Positions 46,370-58,971 are shown, counted from the first letter of the stretch. The stretch: 64,000 nucleotides of DNA from Psilocybe azurescens (GCA_023853785.1 JAJIRX010000288.1:1-64000), one strand, 5' to 3'. Program-made: numbers and translations. Notes: generated by a model not told the origin, from the letters alone.

Positions 46370-46815
46370 CCCCACTCCCACCACGTACCCATTATTATAA
46401 ACAGCGCGTTCCGCGCCCTCGTCGAAGAGAATGTAAAATTGAATGTGTCGAAGATTGCTAAGCCGGTCGTGATCTGAGACGTGCGTTCCCTTCTTTCTCC
46501 AGATGCACACCGTGTCATTGCTTATAATGTGTTTATGACTACATTTACTTATAGCACTACGTTGATGTGGTGCAGACGAATGGGGACGGGCCTACGATAC
46601 CCTCGACGAGCAAGAAGACGCCTGTGACGGAGGTTTACATCGATGTATTTGTGTACGAAGTTGAAACTGGTAAAATGTCAGATCTCGGTGTGTCGGTTGG
46701 ATCTCCTGGACGATTTTGCCTAGTTTCTCCCCACGCGCCTCTTTCGTTTGCTGACAGTGCTCAGTATGAGGGTTCATTATACGACTTCAATGAACTCATT
46801 ACCCTACTGACGTGA
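46370..46815 (+). pseudogene. Beta-carbonic anhydrase fragment (C-terminal part)
   Basis: The first coding stretch contains FRALVEENVKLNVSKIAKPV, the helix that follows the zinc site in beta-carbonic anhydrases. An in-frame TGA follows VVI near 46474. After an intron ending TTATAG near 46555 comes HYVDVVQTNGDGP, then TEVYIDVFVYEVETGKMSDL and GVSVGSPGR, matching the HGWVYDVETGKLxDLGVSxGPPG-like C-terminus of fungal enzymes. HGW is replaced by DVF. The N-terminal half with the zinc ligands (CxDSR and HxxC) is absent. The normal enzyme interconverts CO2 and bicarbonate; this copy cannot. Confidence 0.55.
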
Positions 46816-47129
46816 ATAGTATGACGCTGGCGGATGGCAGGAAGAGTTGTCTTCCCATCTCATTTCACGTGTTCGGTGTTACGTTCAGATTATGCCTTCG
46901 TTTGGGCGCAAATCCTTGTCGGGGTCAACATATAGTTATAAATACTGGGTCTTAATGGCGATCAAACCTCACAATACACATCTATTCCCCGGTATCTGTT
47001 GTCTTTTTCGAAGTCAATATCGCCAAGAGCATTGTACACCCAAGCCAACAACACTCTCAGGCATGTGCAAGTTGATAACTCGCATTTCGACCTGTGAATG
47101 ACATCGGTGTGTTGGAACAAATTTTTTGA

Positions 47130-50100
47130 CGTACTAACGATAACGCAAGCAAAAGGAGAGAGAGGTTGGCGGTAGAACGTCAAACGTCGAATGCAAGGCA
47201 AAGGATGGAGTCATCCATCGCCTAAAACGCACCCAACGCGCGCGCATGACAGACGCCTCCGTTTCCCTCGTCCTAAACGAGGAAGGACCGTCCCAATCAG
47301 AACCACAGAATAGTAGAAAAAATGAATGAAAAAGACTCACATCACTCCCCGGCCCCCTCCTCGTCTCACTAACCCTTTGATTACCCTCAATCCACTCCGC
47401 AATTGTATGCCCATGCTCATACCCGTCCGCATCGCCACCCTCGCCGCCGCCACCCTCGCCACCGCCACCTTCGCCCTCGCCACCCTCCGCAGGGACACGC
47501 CTGCTATCCGCCGTATAGTCCCTGTCCGATTCCGCTCTTTCCTCGGGATGCCTGGTATGGTAGCCAGAGCAAGACAGCTGCATGTGCGGTTTCTGTTGCT
47601 GCTGTCCGCCGCCTGCAGAAGGGCCTCGTCTTCCCAAACCCAGTCCAACACCATCAGAGGCTTCAAGGGCGGGTGTAGCAGGCCGCGTATCACCTGGCGT
47701 GCCAATGCACATAGCAGGTCCCGGACCCACAAACCCTACATGCAGAAAATCCCCATCTCCTCCTCCCAAGAGAAGAACAGGACCACCAGGACCACCAGCG
47801 ATGCGGGCATCCCCGCTCGTGCGCGACTCCGCCAAGTTCCCTTGCTCTTGTTTTTCATTGTCCTCGTCGGCGTCCTCAATCGTCCCAGTCCCGCTCCTGC
47901 TCAACCAACATCAGCCCGCTCTTCACACCCACAATCCACATCAGGTCCCCTCCCACACCAGCTCCCACGTCGTCCCTATCCCTATTAACAACCACATCCT
48001 CTACCTGCATCACCCTCCGCATAATGACAACAGGCACATGGGGATCAGACATCGGCGTCGGACTCGTCGACCTGCATGCAAATGCAGAGAACGTCGCAAA
48101 GGCAGCGGTGTGCATCATCTCAGCTATGTACCGCTTCTCGACGCCGTGCATGACCGTGAGGTAGAGGTACAAGAGCGAGCATTTCGAGATCCGAGGATGT
48201 CATGCGCTGACGACGCAGCGGGTGATAATAAGGGCGGGCATTTAACGAAAACAACGAGGGACATAAAGGAGAGCCAGCAGAGGGCTTAATCGCGACAGGC
48301 ATTGGATGCGCAAGGGCTGTGGATGGAGCGGGAGGGAGCGGTGAACCTTGGCAGGGATATGTGGAATCTCCCCATCCGACTCGGGCGACGCCAGCGCATC
48401 CACTCCTCGTCCGCCCCGCATTATTCGCAGCTACCACCGCGCGCAGCAGCAGCCCACTACTCCCTCTCCGCTTCATTTTCGTGTCTGTTGCTCCCACCGT
48501 CGCTGTGTTGTTGGATGACGAGGTGAACGCATTCGTGTTCGAGAAACTCGGATGCGAATTCTGTCTTGCAGCGTTTGACAGCGTGCGCTTGATGAACACA
48601 CTGGGGAGGTTTTACTCGTTGGCAAGGTCGTACATAGGTGCGGGGGGTAGCGGCACACGTTTAACCACTGCTGCTGCTGCGTGCGCTGCAGCGTGTGCAG
48701 ATGCGAGATTCAAGATCAATCGCGAGGAACGGAGGTGCGGGTGCGGGAAGGGTTTTGGGTTGTTCGTGGTTGTATTGTTGTGGTTGTTCGTGCAGTTGGA
48801 GGAGGGTCCAGCGGCAGACAAGTATCCTGACGACAAATCCGACGACGACGCTGTCGACGGCGGGAACCCGCTCGAGCGCGCAGGTGCAGACCTCGCCGAC
48901 GTCCGAATCGACGACCTGCGGATCCTCGTAGGAGGCGGTGGCGCCGGGGGCCGGGACGCCACCCTCGTCGTTGTGTTATCCCTCCACTCCTCTCCTTCTG
49001 CTCGCTGGGACTAGGCGGCGGACTATCCAGCTCCTCGTCGTCATCCAGAGCCTGCGTCTGTGCTCTATGCTGCTGTTTTGCTGTAAATTCGGCTGCGGCT
49101 GTGGCTATTTCTGCTTTGGAATCCGGTTCGCATTTGCATTCCCTCTCGAAACTCGAAGATCTTGCCAAAGTCCAGCCCAACCTTCGGCGAGCGCGTGAAC
49201 AGGCTTACGAGCTCTGCAGGAGAAGGTGTAGAGCGTCTCACCGGTGGCGGTAAGCACGGCGCCCTTCATTGTGGACGCGGGCATAAATTCGGAGGAGTAT
49301 GTGGCGAATGGGCGGGAGGTGGTGGGTGTCTCGAGGGCGGGGTTCGTGGTCGTTGTAGTATGATTGTTATTCGTGTTGTTGTTGTTGGCAGTGGTGGTGG
49401 TGGTAGTGCCGCTGTTGCTTATGCTAGTGTTGGTGTGATTGTTGTTGGAGGTGTGGGCAAAATTGGTCTGCTGTGAGGGATTCGGATGAGGTATGGGCTG
49501 GGGTCCTTGCTTACGCCGTCGAGGTTGTGATGGTGTGACCTGCGCCGTCGCACGCGATGGGGGCTTGAGGGAAATTTTGACTTCTTCGAGAGGATTCTTC
49601 TCCTTCCGACCTGAAGAAGAGAATGTGGGCATGAAGACCGAAGAAGGAAACAAAGTGTAAATAACAACAACGCCCGTCCCCGCGCAAGGACAGCAACAAA
49701 AAAGAGAAAGATTTAAGCAGACGAACGAACATTTCGCCGACTCAGTCTCAACCTTCCTCATCCCCGCCTCAACCTCCCTCCTCCAGCCGCCGCTCCTCCA
49801 CCCCCCTCCGCTGTCTCTCTGTCCAGCACCCACTGTACTCGCTCCTCCACCTCCTTCCTCACCGCCTCCTCCCGGCGCATACACACCTGGTCGATCTCAA
49901 CCTCCCGCGCGCGCACAGCCTATATGATCTCCTCCTCGCACTTTGCGAGCGCCAGTGCCATTTCTTCTTTGTGTTTCATCACCAACATAGGTAGCTCTTT
50001 CATCGCGACGCGCTTCGCCGCGTGCTCGATGGCCTGCCGGGTGTATTGGGGTCGTTTTTGTTGGTCTGCGAGAAGGAGGGTTGTCACTACTCGCGCAGCT

Positions 50101-50490
50101 GGGCGACGAGGTGCTGGAGCGAGGCGATTTCTTGGTCTTTAGAGTTGACTACCGAGGTGAGGTGCTGTTCGCTCTCGCGGAGGTTGTGCTCTCCCCGAGA
50201 CATCGCGTTCCTTGGCGGATACCGCGGCACGGTAGGTTTTGACGGTTGCAGGTCTGCAAGGATATGGAATCGCATCAGGTATCGCGTCCAGATAAGGAGA
50301 GGGAGACGACCGTTGGAAATGAAACCACGTACATATTTTCAGTCCCAGCGACCGGGTTGACGAGCTCGAGGCGTTCATGTTGGAGGAGCTGGGCCACGGA
50401 GGAACGCAAAGCAGGCTTGAGGATGCAAATTGAACATGATTAGAATCTGGGGTAGTCGAAATGGCATGTACGTTGAGACTAAGCATGCAC
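47130..50490 (-). pseudogene. Uncharacterised coiled-coil and low-complexity protein gene, multiply frameshifted
   Basis: Reading leftward: KPALRSSVAQLLQHERLELV near 50340-50430, VKTYRAAVSAKERD, then a long heptad-like stretch (HNLRESEQHLTSVVNSKDQE, VTTLLLADQQKRPQYTRQAI, MKELPMLVMKHKEEMALALA). Next come EEAVRKEVEERVQWVLDRET, an Asn/Thr-rich tract at 49330-49440, and AEIATAAAEFTAKQQHRAQT. A Ser/Pro-rich region and a C-terminal block VMHGVEKRYIAEMMHTAAFA near 48060-48170 follow. A Gly/Glu-rich minisatellite-like segment (47420-47480, CCGCCACCCTCG units) ends it. The plus strand is also open for long distances here because of GC content. No domain is recognised. The coiled coil points to an oligomeric or scaffold protein. 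Frames change at several places and an in-frame stop lies near 49922. Confidence 0.45.
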
Positions 50491-51011
50491 TTGATGACAG
50501 AAGTGGGAGCGTGTGATTATCCGCGGGGCCGTTGCTGTATGTCCACATCTATATCAATCCCTATGGTTTGGATAGAGCATGACAATATGAACGATGACGA
50601 CAGATTTGGTCTGAAGTTTGTGGTTGGCAGATAGAAAAATAATTACGTAACAATCACTCACGTGTTGCGTGATGTGACAAATGGTAACTCCGAGTGACTA
50701 TAAGTAACACGGAGGTTGTTTCGGCACACGGTTTCTTAGAGGGAAGGGGAAAGACTGTTTTAACAACTGTATTCGCTGGGGCTAAGCTAGTACAATAGGC
50801 CTCTTTATATACTCTATCTAATAGTCCATTGGATAGTAACAGATGCAAAGCCAAGAGTAGAATAGTAAGATAGGGGAAGTGAATCAAGTAAGGGTATTGA
50901 CGAAAGGGGTTGAAGTCAACGCGATAAGATAAGATAATAAATAAAAGGTAACCTGATAAGTAGGATAAGTACCGATCTGTCACACGTGAAAAGTGCTGTT
51001 GAATATTCGAG
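50491..51011. other. Intergenic, no gene seen
   Basis: AT-rich; a minus-strand open frame of 130 codons at 50654-51046 runs into the MITE and shows no domain. Confidence 0.35.
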
Positions 51012-51540
51012 TAAGGTAGGCGACTTTCATAATCGAATAGCATCACGTGGTCTATGTGACACCGTCTGAAATAGGCAACTTTTCACAGAAATACGATAAA
51101 ATGGACATCATCTCAAATTATGGGAGGCTTTTCGCACTTTTGGCTACTAGATTCTGTAGTAAATAGTATGTGTTGCATGAATTCAAAAATATTTTTGCAA
51201 AAGTCCAAATTTGGAGGAGGAATAACAAAAATGCGTTGTTATTGTGGACCGTGGTGAAAGAAGAGTATCAGCGTGGGATCATTATCTGCCAGCCAATCCG
51301 AGGCATCTTTTTGAAAATGTTTAAACTCCTTCAGTTCTTACTCAATTCTTTCCCAAATTTGCAAGCATATAATTAACATGTATCTTAAAAAATCTAGTAG
51401 CGGAATTTCATTTAATGGCCTACAACAAATTCTATGAATGTTCCGTTGTTTTTCCGTGCATTTATTTCCCGATTTGATCAAGGATGTCACACGAAATAAC
51501 ACCACGTGATGCTATTCGATTATGAAAGTCGTCTACCTTA
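51012..51540. mobile_element. 529-bp MITE with 39-bp terminal inverted repeats
   Basis: The left terminus 51012-51050 begins TAAGGTAGGCGACTTTCATA and ends GCATCACGTGG. The right terminus 51502-51540 is its inverted complement with one mismatch, and weaker similarity continues inward for about 20 bp (GTGACA words). Both ends begin with TA, so a TA target duplication (Tc1/mariner-like) is possible. No transposase is encoded inside. Confidence 0.85.
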
Positions 51541-52200
51541 GCGTTCAGTTAATACCCGAACCATGTCCTCATCCTCCTTGCTAGATAGCTATGAATCGCT
51601 GGACGTCACTTTGATGCTTCTATGCAGTTTCTCAAGGCTCTGGGTGTTATTTAGGTGATCAGGCCGTTGCAAGAGAAAGGTGGCCAAGAAGAGGACAATG
51701 GGGACGAGGTGCATGGGGAGGACTCCTCCTGTCTGAGCTTAAGGTCAGGTACCAGCTCGAGTATCAGTCGGCCCCATTTAATCCTCGCCCCTCCTCCTCC
51801 ACTGTTGTCTGTCCCAAAAGCACCAAGTCAACGGCACCCCGTGCTATCTTATATGCGGTTCTGCTAATGAAGCACCGCGTAACGCTGGCGTCATGAATAG
51901 CTTTCGGTGATGTCTTGTTCTGTTCCAATGAGTAGAAAAATAATGGTAATGTCCGTGGAGATTGTGGACCTGTGCGTGGGCTGCAGCTCAGGTACGCACC
52001 CACCCCATCAGATCCTCCCCTCCACCACTCTCTTCCGAACCCTTGTCTGTCTCCAAGCCGGCATGCCAGCACCCTGCCGTCTTGTCCACGTCGTACACAA
52101 TCGCATTTCTGCTCATGAAGCACTGCGTGACACCTGCGTGCAAGGGTTTTGACAGCGTCGGTTCCAGTGGTTATAGTGCTAACTGGAAGAGAGGCGCGGG
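51541..52200. other. Unclassified, partly duplicated sequence
   Basis: A short block at about 51840-51910 (TTCTGCTAATGAAGCACCGC) resembles one at about 52085-52150 (TTCTGCTCATGAAGCACTGC), offset about 242 bp. A 242-codon minus frame (51764-52492) covers both but has no recognised domain. Confidence 0.4.
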
Positions 52201-54350
52201 TAGAGGTACGAGGAGTGGACGTGTGCGTGGGCTGCTGAAGAGGGAGAAGAAGGCCGCATGCAGGAGATGGAGGAGGGGTATTATCCGTCGTCGGTTGTGG
52301 ATTGGTATGCAGGGACGGATTATTGATTGGAGGTGTGGATTGGTGCGTGCGCTGTAATTTATGAATGAGGATGAAATTTTTATGTTTTGGTATTTCATTT
52401 GTGTCTTTAGATTCACGTTCGGATTGTCCAGCCCTCTGCCTATCTATTCCTCCCGCCAGTTCCTTTCCCTTTGTCGTGCCCTTCTGGCACATGCCACCGA
52501 CTTCCCACCGCCCGTCTGCGCTTTCACTTTGTTCTCCGCCTACACTTTTTAATCTCCTAATACGGCATGCAGAAAGGCATTCTATGCTGGAGCGGACTGG
52601 ATTCGAAGTCCAGGTCCAGGTCCAATCCTCTTATCCCCCTATGCATCCCCCGCCTTGATTTTGCGTCGAGTCGATCGCTTCAATGCTTGCCTGGATCTTT
52701 CTGCTTCTCGAATCGTCCAACTTGTTTTGGTTTTCATGCGGCCCTTTTCTTATGTGTGGTTTTATTTTTATTTTCGCAACACCCTTCTTTTTCGTTGTAC
52801 TACCACATTCAACCTGCGAGTGTGAGTGTGAGTGCCGAGTAAAAGCTATGATATCCCCTGCACTCCTCCGTAACTGTTCAACGGATGGTGCTTGAGTCAA
52901 GTTCTGGGGTGCTTCATGTTTATTCTTTTTCCCTCGCTGACTTTGCGATCGCGATTTGATTTTTTGATTTTTTGATTTATGGATTTGTATTCTAGTACGC
53001 TCCCCGAAAACACAAAAGGAATAAGAAATGCCGTACGTATAAACCGACTGCAGCCCACTTCATTGCGACCCAATGATGCCTTGAGGACACCCTACGCCCA
53101 CCCACCCATACCCGTGCGCTTGACGTGGCACCCGCACCCCTATCCTCGTGTTTAACTTAACCCTCGCACCACACCCACCTACCACATCCTAAAAATCCCG
53201 CCATTTGGGTTTGATTACATTTGAGCGCGCAGTGAATCACCTTATGTGTTCTTCCCACATTTCCACTCATGCTTTAACTGCACTTCGGCTTACGCGCTAT
53301 GCGCTACACACCATCTGGATATTATGACAACCATTCCACCACATGCAAACCATATACCATCCTACCCATATATCGTGCTCTCTCCGGTATCCTGCGTGGG
53401 ATTTTCCAGCGTCGGCTCCGGTTCCAAGGTGCAACGGCAATAGGAAGGGGGCATGGGGAGAGGCATTCAGAGCGGATTGAGAATGTGCGTGTGGGCAGCT
53501 GATGACGATAGTGAGGGTTGCGTACAGGAGATGAAAGAGTACGATTTGTCAGCGGTTGTGGATTGGTACGCTGGGATGGATTATCGAGGGCTTTGATTTG
53601 GGCGATTAATGGTGCGTGCGTTGTATCCTTTAGAAATATGTGAAGAGAGCGATTGTTTTTTTTTGTAGGTTACCGTTACATCTTGATCCGACCTCCGTGC
53701 CCACCTCTCCGCCTCACTCTCCGACCTCAATCTCACAACCCTCCATCTTCGCTTCCACCTTGTTCTCAACCCCCATTCTGATTTCTCTTCTCAACTTTTA
53801 CACCCTTCCATTTTTTCGCACTTTTTCCTTTTACTTCTTTCGACTTTGACTTCACTTTACTATTTCCATTCCCTTTCAAACCATAAATAAATATCACACG
53901 CAGCAATACATCATACACGGGCTGGAGCATACCATCTATCCATCCAAGTCGGACTGGATTCGAAGCCAGAGTTGATCTCCTTCCTCGTTACGATCCTCTG
54001 CCTTGACTTAGCTTTGTGTTGGTTGTATACACACGCGCCGCTCGTTCTCCTTTGTTGCTTGGTGCTTTTGATCTTGGCTTATCTAGTCGTCTGCTTGTTG
54101 GGGGTTGATCTGGCCTGCTTTATTTGTGAATGCGGGTTCTGTATTATTTTATGACTGAATCTTTAACGCACCATTCCTATTTGTTGTGTTTCATTTCGTT
54201 CTACTACTTCACCGAGCCGTAAGTCTGTCCGAGTAAAAGCACTAGCCTCTCCTGGACTCTTTCTCTGTTGCTGTACGGAGTTTGAGTTAAGTGCCCGGGT
54301 GCTTCAGTGTAGCGTTGTTGTTGTTGTGGAGGATAATAATGTTGATGGTG
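52200..54350. repeat. Two diverged copies of a ~0.7-0.9 kb block in tandem
   Basis: Matching landmarks in the same order: CAGGAGATG at 52261 and 53525; CGGTTGTGGATTGGTA near 52292 and 53552; CGGACTGGATTCGAAG at 52593 and 53950; CCGAGTAAAAGC at 52835 and 54229; GGGTGCTTCA near 52907 and 54298. Offsets grow from 1261 to 1394 bp, so indels have accumulated. Frames within are short and differ between copies. The block may be a non-coding or decayed unit of unknown origin. Confidence 0.65.
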
Positions 54351-55289
54351 ATACCACGACAGCGCTTTCGATGTTGGCTTCGACTGTAACTTTGGCTGCG
54401 GATTCGAAGTATTGCCATGGATTTGGAATCCGCGTCTCTGGTGCTCAGTGCTCGAGGCGCTGCGGCCGCTTCCCCCACATCGAGGAGCTTAAGCTCGATG
54501 TGCAGTTATTCGAAGTGGGTGTGGCCGAGGCCGTGTGCGTGGGCTCAGGATGATGAGGCACAGGCTAGTGACGGGGATGGTGGGGGATAGGCGACAGGGA
54601 GGTTAACCGTTGAACGTGAACGTGAACGTTGACGCGTGACATCACTGATCTGATCGCAGCCGTGAAAAGTTGCAAAGATAAGATAAGATAGTGAGGGCTA
54701 CGTTCACAGCACGCTCTTTTTCTCGTTTGAGCGGCCCATCCTATCTTCGCCTCCTCTGCCACTTTCGCTTGTCCCCACAGAACCATTCCAACGCCGCTCG
54801 TGCTTCCCACATTGTATATCTGCGTTTGTGCTCTACCTTATTTTTACTACCATCCACCAAATAACACATCCAATAAAACGGTGTACGCTGAAACCTAGAG
54901 TGAGAGCTTTTCAGACATTGAAGGCAGAGAACCAATCAATTCACTTAGTGATGGCAGATCATTGATCACGTGTATACCCTCCTCCCTAAACAATATCAAA
55001 CAACGCACAGAGGCGACATGAACGTTTGAACAACAACCTATACAGACAGTTTATCATTATACAACGGTGAACGATGTCGTCCGGCCCGCGATACACCTCC
55101 ACGTACAGGATACAATGTCCGCAAGGTCGGGATACCACGCTTGTCTGAATTAGGAGATGTATGGGGTGGTGATCTTCTCTCTGTATCCAATGTACGGTTC
55201 TCTTGTGTATCTTTTACCGCATTCTTCAACGTGCTCTGCTATCTGTCGTCTACGGTGTTTCTGAAATACCCACATTCTGAACCGTTATT
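54351..55289. other. Intergenic, no gene seen
   Basis: Short frames only. An AACGTGAACGTGAACGTTGACG run near 54610 is a small direct repeat. Confidence 0.35.
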
Positions 55290-57908
55290 GCCCCTCCGTT
55301 ATGACAGCCCATCCTGAAGGTCTTCCTCCTATGCTCTGCTGGGTACTGTATATTCTGGCGAGACAAGATATTCTAGATAAGAAGACTCAATAGGTACGCA
55401 TACGTTCTCCTCCTACTATTTCTGGTTCACTCCAAGGCTGTGCTTGATATGTTGCTCATATTGCCGTTCACACTTATAGCAAATCAACAGACTCAATGTA
55501 TCGCTCTTCACATCTCCACTGCTCTTCTGCGTAGTCGCATTTTATCTGACACTCGGTATGTGTACATGGCTATGATTCTTTGTGATGAGACTTACACTGC
55601 ATCTAATTGACCTTGCCAGATAAAATCAAGGAGCTCTGGGCAATACCGACACGGTTCATCATCGTCACTGGCACGTCGGTGGTCGTAGGACGGGTTCTGG
55701 GCTGGACATCCAGGTTGAGGAAATTGCAGCGGTACGTGAAAGCACCCCATTATTTCTTTCTTCCCGTAACCCACACATCCGCGCTCACCCACACAGGAGC
55801 TTCATCACGGCCGTCGCAATGTTCTCGAACTCCAACGCGCTCCTCATCACGCTGATGCAGAATCTCATCTTCTCGATCCCCGAGTTTCCATGAGATTTAG
55901 ACGACAACAATAACACGATGCTCGGACGCGCGCTGACTTATTTGACCATGTGCAGTACGCTCGGGATGGTGGTATGTGCCTATCTTTTGCTCTAGTCCTT
56001 CTGTTATCATTTACTGGATCTCTTCCGTTCGCACCCTATCTCTCTCGCTTACGCTCCCTTCTCTGCCTCCGTCCCTGTACCCTCCCGCATACATTCCGCT
56101 AATCCTCTCCAACAGGTCAGGTACAGCTACAGAGTAAGCATCCTCTCGCGCAGACACTACATCTTCGCGTGGCCCGCCACCATTTCATCCACAACAAGGC
56201 CGCCTGCATCTATCGTCGGACTTGACGCCAACACCGATCGCGACGTCAAGCGCACGCCGCTCCTCGTGGACTTCGCCACCTGCAATGACGACGACATGAA
56301 GGGAGATAGGGAGGGAGAGGACAGCGAGCATTATTTAAGGATGCACGCGTCGAGTTCGACACTCGTCCATTCGCATTCGCATTCATCGGCGTCGGCATTG
56401 AAGAAGAGGGTGGCGGGCCAATTCACGAAGTCGCCGATGTCGTCCGCGCCCTCGTCGCCCCGCACCATGCTCTCAGGCATCCCTGGTGCTCTAGGTGCCA
56501 CGTCACTATTGACGACAATAGCTCGGAACGGCAAAAATCCACAAGCTCAATACACCAGAACAAGGACACCAAAACGGAACGGGAACAGGAGACCCAAGCT
56601 CCCGCTTGGGAGGCGCAACTCGACGTCCTGCAATTAGTTCCCAGCTAGTCCAATTGAGAGCTGTATGTGTGGGGTGTCGGCGTTGGTGCTTCGACTGGCG
56701 CTGGTACGAAGGGGGGTGTTGGAGATGTTGGAGGTGTGGGTGCGAGAGACGGGGAGACGAGTGATAGCGACGATGTCAATGGGGGGAGGGAAGATGCGGA
56801 TACTTATAAGGACGGGGACAAGAAAGGAGTAAAGAAGAAGAGGGATAGGACGACACGGTGCCAGTACTCACCCGCACGCACCACATCCTCCCTCATTTTC
56901 CAAGCACCTCTCCTCCTTCCTCTCTGCCCTCAGCCACTTACATACTGCACCCGCTCCGCATGCTCCCCACCGCCCTGCTCTACGCTGCCCCGCTCTCGCT
57001 TATTGTCACTCTGACACCGTCGCTGCAATATGTGCTGGAGCATAATAGAGCGCTATGGCCTATGAATGGGGCGGTTACGACGTGCGGGAACAGTGTAGTG
57101 CTGGTGAAGCTTGTTGTGCTTTGGAGGCATTTTGGGGGCGGGGAGGAGGGGGAATATGCGGATACTATAAGGACGGGGACAAGAAGAAGAAAGGAGTAAA
57201 AGAAGAAGAGGGATAGGACGGGGGTATATGCGAGGCGTTAAGGACCTTCTGCACGTTGGAACACAGTCAAATACGCAACAGACAAGTAGTGCGAAAGGAG
57301 ATGAGCCAGGGAGGACGCTATCCGAGATGAAGACGGCGCTGCTCGCGATCTCGGCGTGCATGCTGTTCATGCTGTTCATGCCGCTGATGACTCCCACGAC
57401 GAAGGGCGATTGGCATACAGTGTTTGAAGAGTGAGTGATCTTTTCTTTTTTGCTTTTTTGTGTCGCATGTTCTGTATTGTGAGGGCGGGATGTATGCGCC
57501 TTTTCTTTCTTCTTTCCTTCCTTTTCGTTTTTTGGGGGGATTCTATAACCTTTCTTTCTTCGTTATTCGATCATTTACCGTTCGTGATACTTTGATCTCG
57601 ATCCCTCGACTGTCCTTCCTCTTTGATTTCCTTTTCTTTCCCCTTCCTTCCTCCTAAAAACAAAATCACGAATAATCCCTCCCTCTCCCCTTGCCTCTCG
57701 CTCGCACAGCCCAATATTTATCGTCGTCAACACTCTCCTTCTCTGCTCCCTGCCCACGCTCACTCTCGCACAGATCACGTCCGCCGGCATACCAGACAGC
57801 CCGTTTGAGCAGCTCACTAGTCGCACGATATGTTGGATCTATTGTGTGTTGAGGTATGTTGTTATGTTGGGTAGTGTATTGGGTAGGTTGCGGTCGGCGG
57901 AGCTTTAG
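55290..57908 (+). pseudogene. Auxin-efflux-carrier family transporter, copy 2
   Basis: The N-terminal exon near 55315-55390 reads VFLLCSAGY and then, in another frame, ILARQDILDKKTQ. The next recognised exon ends at 55731: IKELWAIPTRFIIVTGTSVV followed by GRVLGWTSRLRKLQ. A 65-bp intron (55732-55796) leads to SFITAVAMFSNSNALLITLM, and an in-frame TGA at 55891 follows PEFP, where relatives tend to have Trp. Then LGRALTYLTMCSTLGMV is spliced to VRYSYRVSILSRR, and a long hydrophilic loop rich in Ser/His follows (56250-56640). Later come LSLIVTLTPSLQYVLEHN, a segment GAVTTCGNSVV, and KTALLAISACMLFMLFMPLM. A donor inside GAAGA|GTGAGT and an acceptor before 57709 join FED to PIFIVVNTLLLCSLPTLTLA, and the frame ends at 57908. 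This is the PF03547 architecture: two helix bundles around a cytosolic loop. Such carriers move small solutes across membranes; the substrate in fungi is not known. Confidence 0.68.
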
Positions 57909-58971
57909 GGGTGAGGTCGTGGAGGGGAGCATAGTAGATGGCAGATGCAGTATAATTTATAGTATAGTTCTGTTTGTTTATTCGTTGTCTGTATACCAAA
58001 AGAGTTGTGCGCCTGAGGTATAAGGGGGCATTTGAACCGTCGGTGTTGCGTGAAAGGGAATGAAAGATGGGTGGATGGATGGATGGATGGATGGATGGAT
58101 GGATGGATGGGAAGAGGGATCGGGATCGGGATCGAATTGGGGGAATTTTACGATTGGGTATGTACAGAAGGTCGAGGCGGTGTCTCTTAGTGTTCATTGG
58201 CGCTTGAGGGAAAAAACGAGATTGAATTTCAGTCGACACGTCCCTTTCAATTATTTGCGCCGCAGTGCGCGCGTTGTAACCAGAGACTCCGTTACGTGCT
58301 CGTTGGCAGTTACAGAGCTTCGGCTTAAATGCCGCTTGGCTTTATACTTTCCTTTGCTCGACGCCCTCTCATCGTGCTTGTCCTGCTGACCTCTGTCGCT
58401 TACCCGACTTTCTTATCCCCCACCCAAGAAGCGGCAAAATAACCACCCCAGTTATAATATATCCCAGCTGCTCTCTCAATATTCAGAGCTTCGAAAAATA
58501 TCTTAAATAACTGAAACAATTAAATTTTGCACGCGTCTTTCACTGACTTCCTTTTCGATTCAACGCTGTCTCTACATTTTTCTATTGACCGCAGCAAAAA
58601 CATGAAGAAGCAGTACATTCGCGTGTCGCTATTACCAGCTCGAGTAAGTAATTCCATGTAGAATGAAGCCACAGGGAGCGTGTAGTTTCTGTGCTTGTAT
58701 ATAGGAGCCCTTGGCCCGTGCTTCGCACAGGGTACCAATATGCCGCCGCGTTAATCTGAAAATATTCACATATGCATGCCCAATATTCGCCCAATATGTT
58801 TTATAAATTACATATTGACATCGTCGAGTAAGCTTGAAACAGAAAATTCAACATATTTATCTGATCCGAAATAAGTTAACTGTCCAGAGGAACACCGCAG
58901 GGCAGTTTGAGCGTTGGCAGTTGCAATCTAGCATCACAGACAAAACATGCAAGTCTAAAAACATTTCCAGT
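57909..58971. other. Intergenic with a GGAT microsatellite
   Basis: About ten GGAT units at 58070-58110. Otherwise short frames without resemblance. Confidence 0.5.
58070..58110 (+). repeat. (GGAT)n microsatellite, about 10 units
   Basis: Uninterrupted GGAT repeats directly visible. It gives a spurious Met-Asp-Gly-Trp repeat if translated. Confidence 0.95.

Noticed and set aside
48319..49014. 231-codon plus-strand frame with hydrophobic stretch
   Set aside because: GC-rich DNA is open in several frames here; the minus-strand low-complexity protein continues on both sides, so the plus frame is more likely a shadow. Not excluded by RNA data.
52593..52640. tRNA B-box-like GGATTCGAAGTCC
   Set aside because: No matching A box or acceptor stem within 90 bp on either strand; the word is part of the duplicated block.
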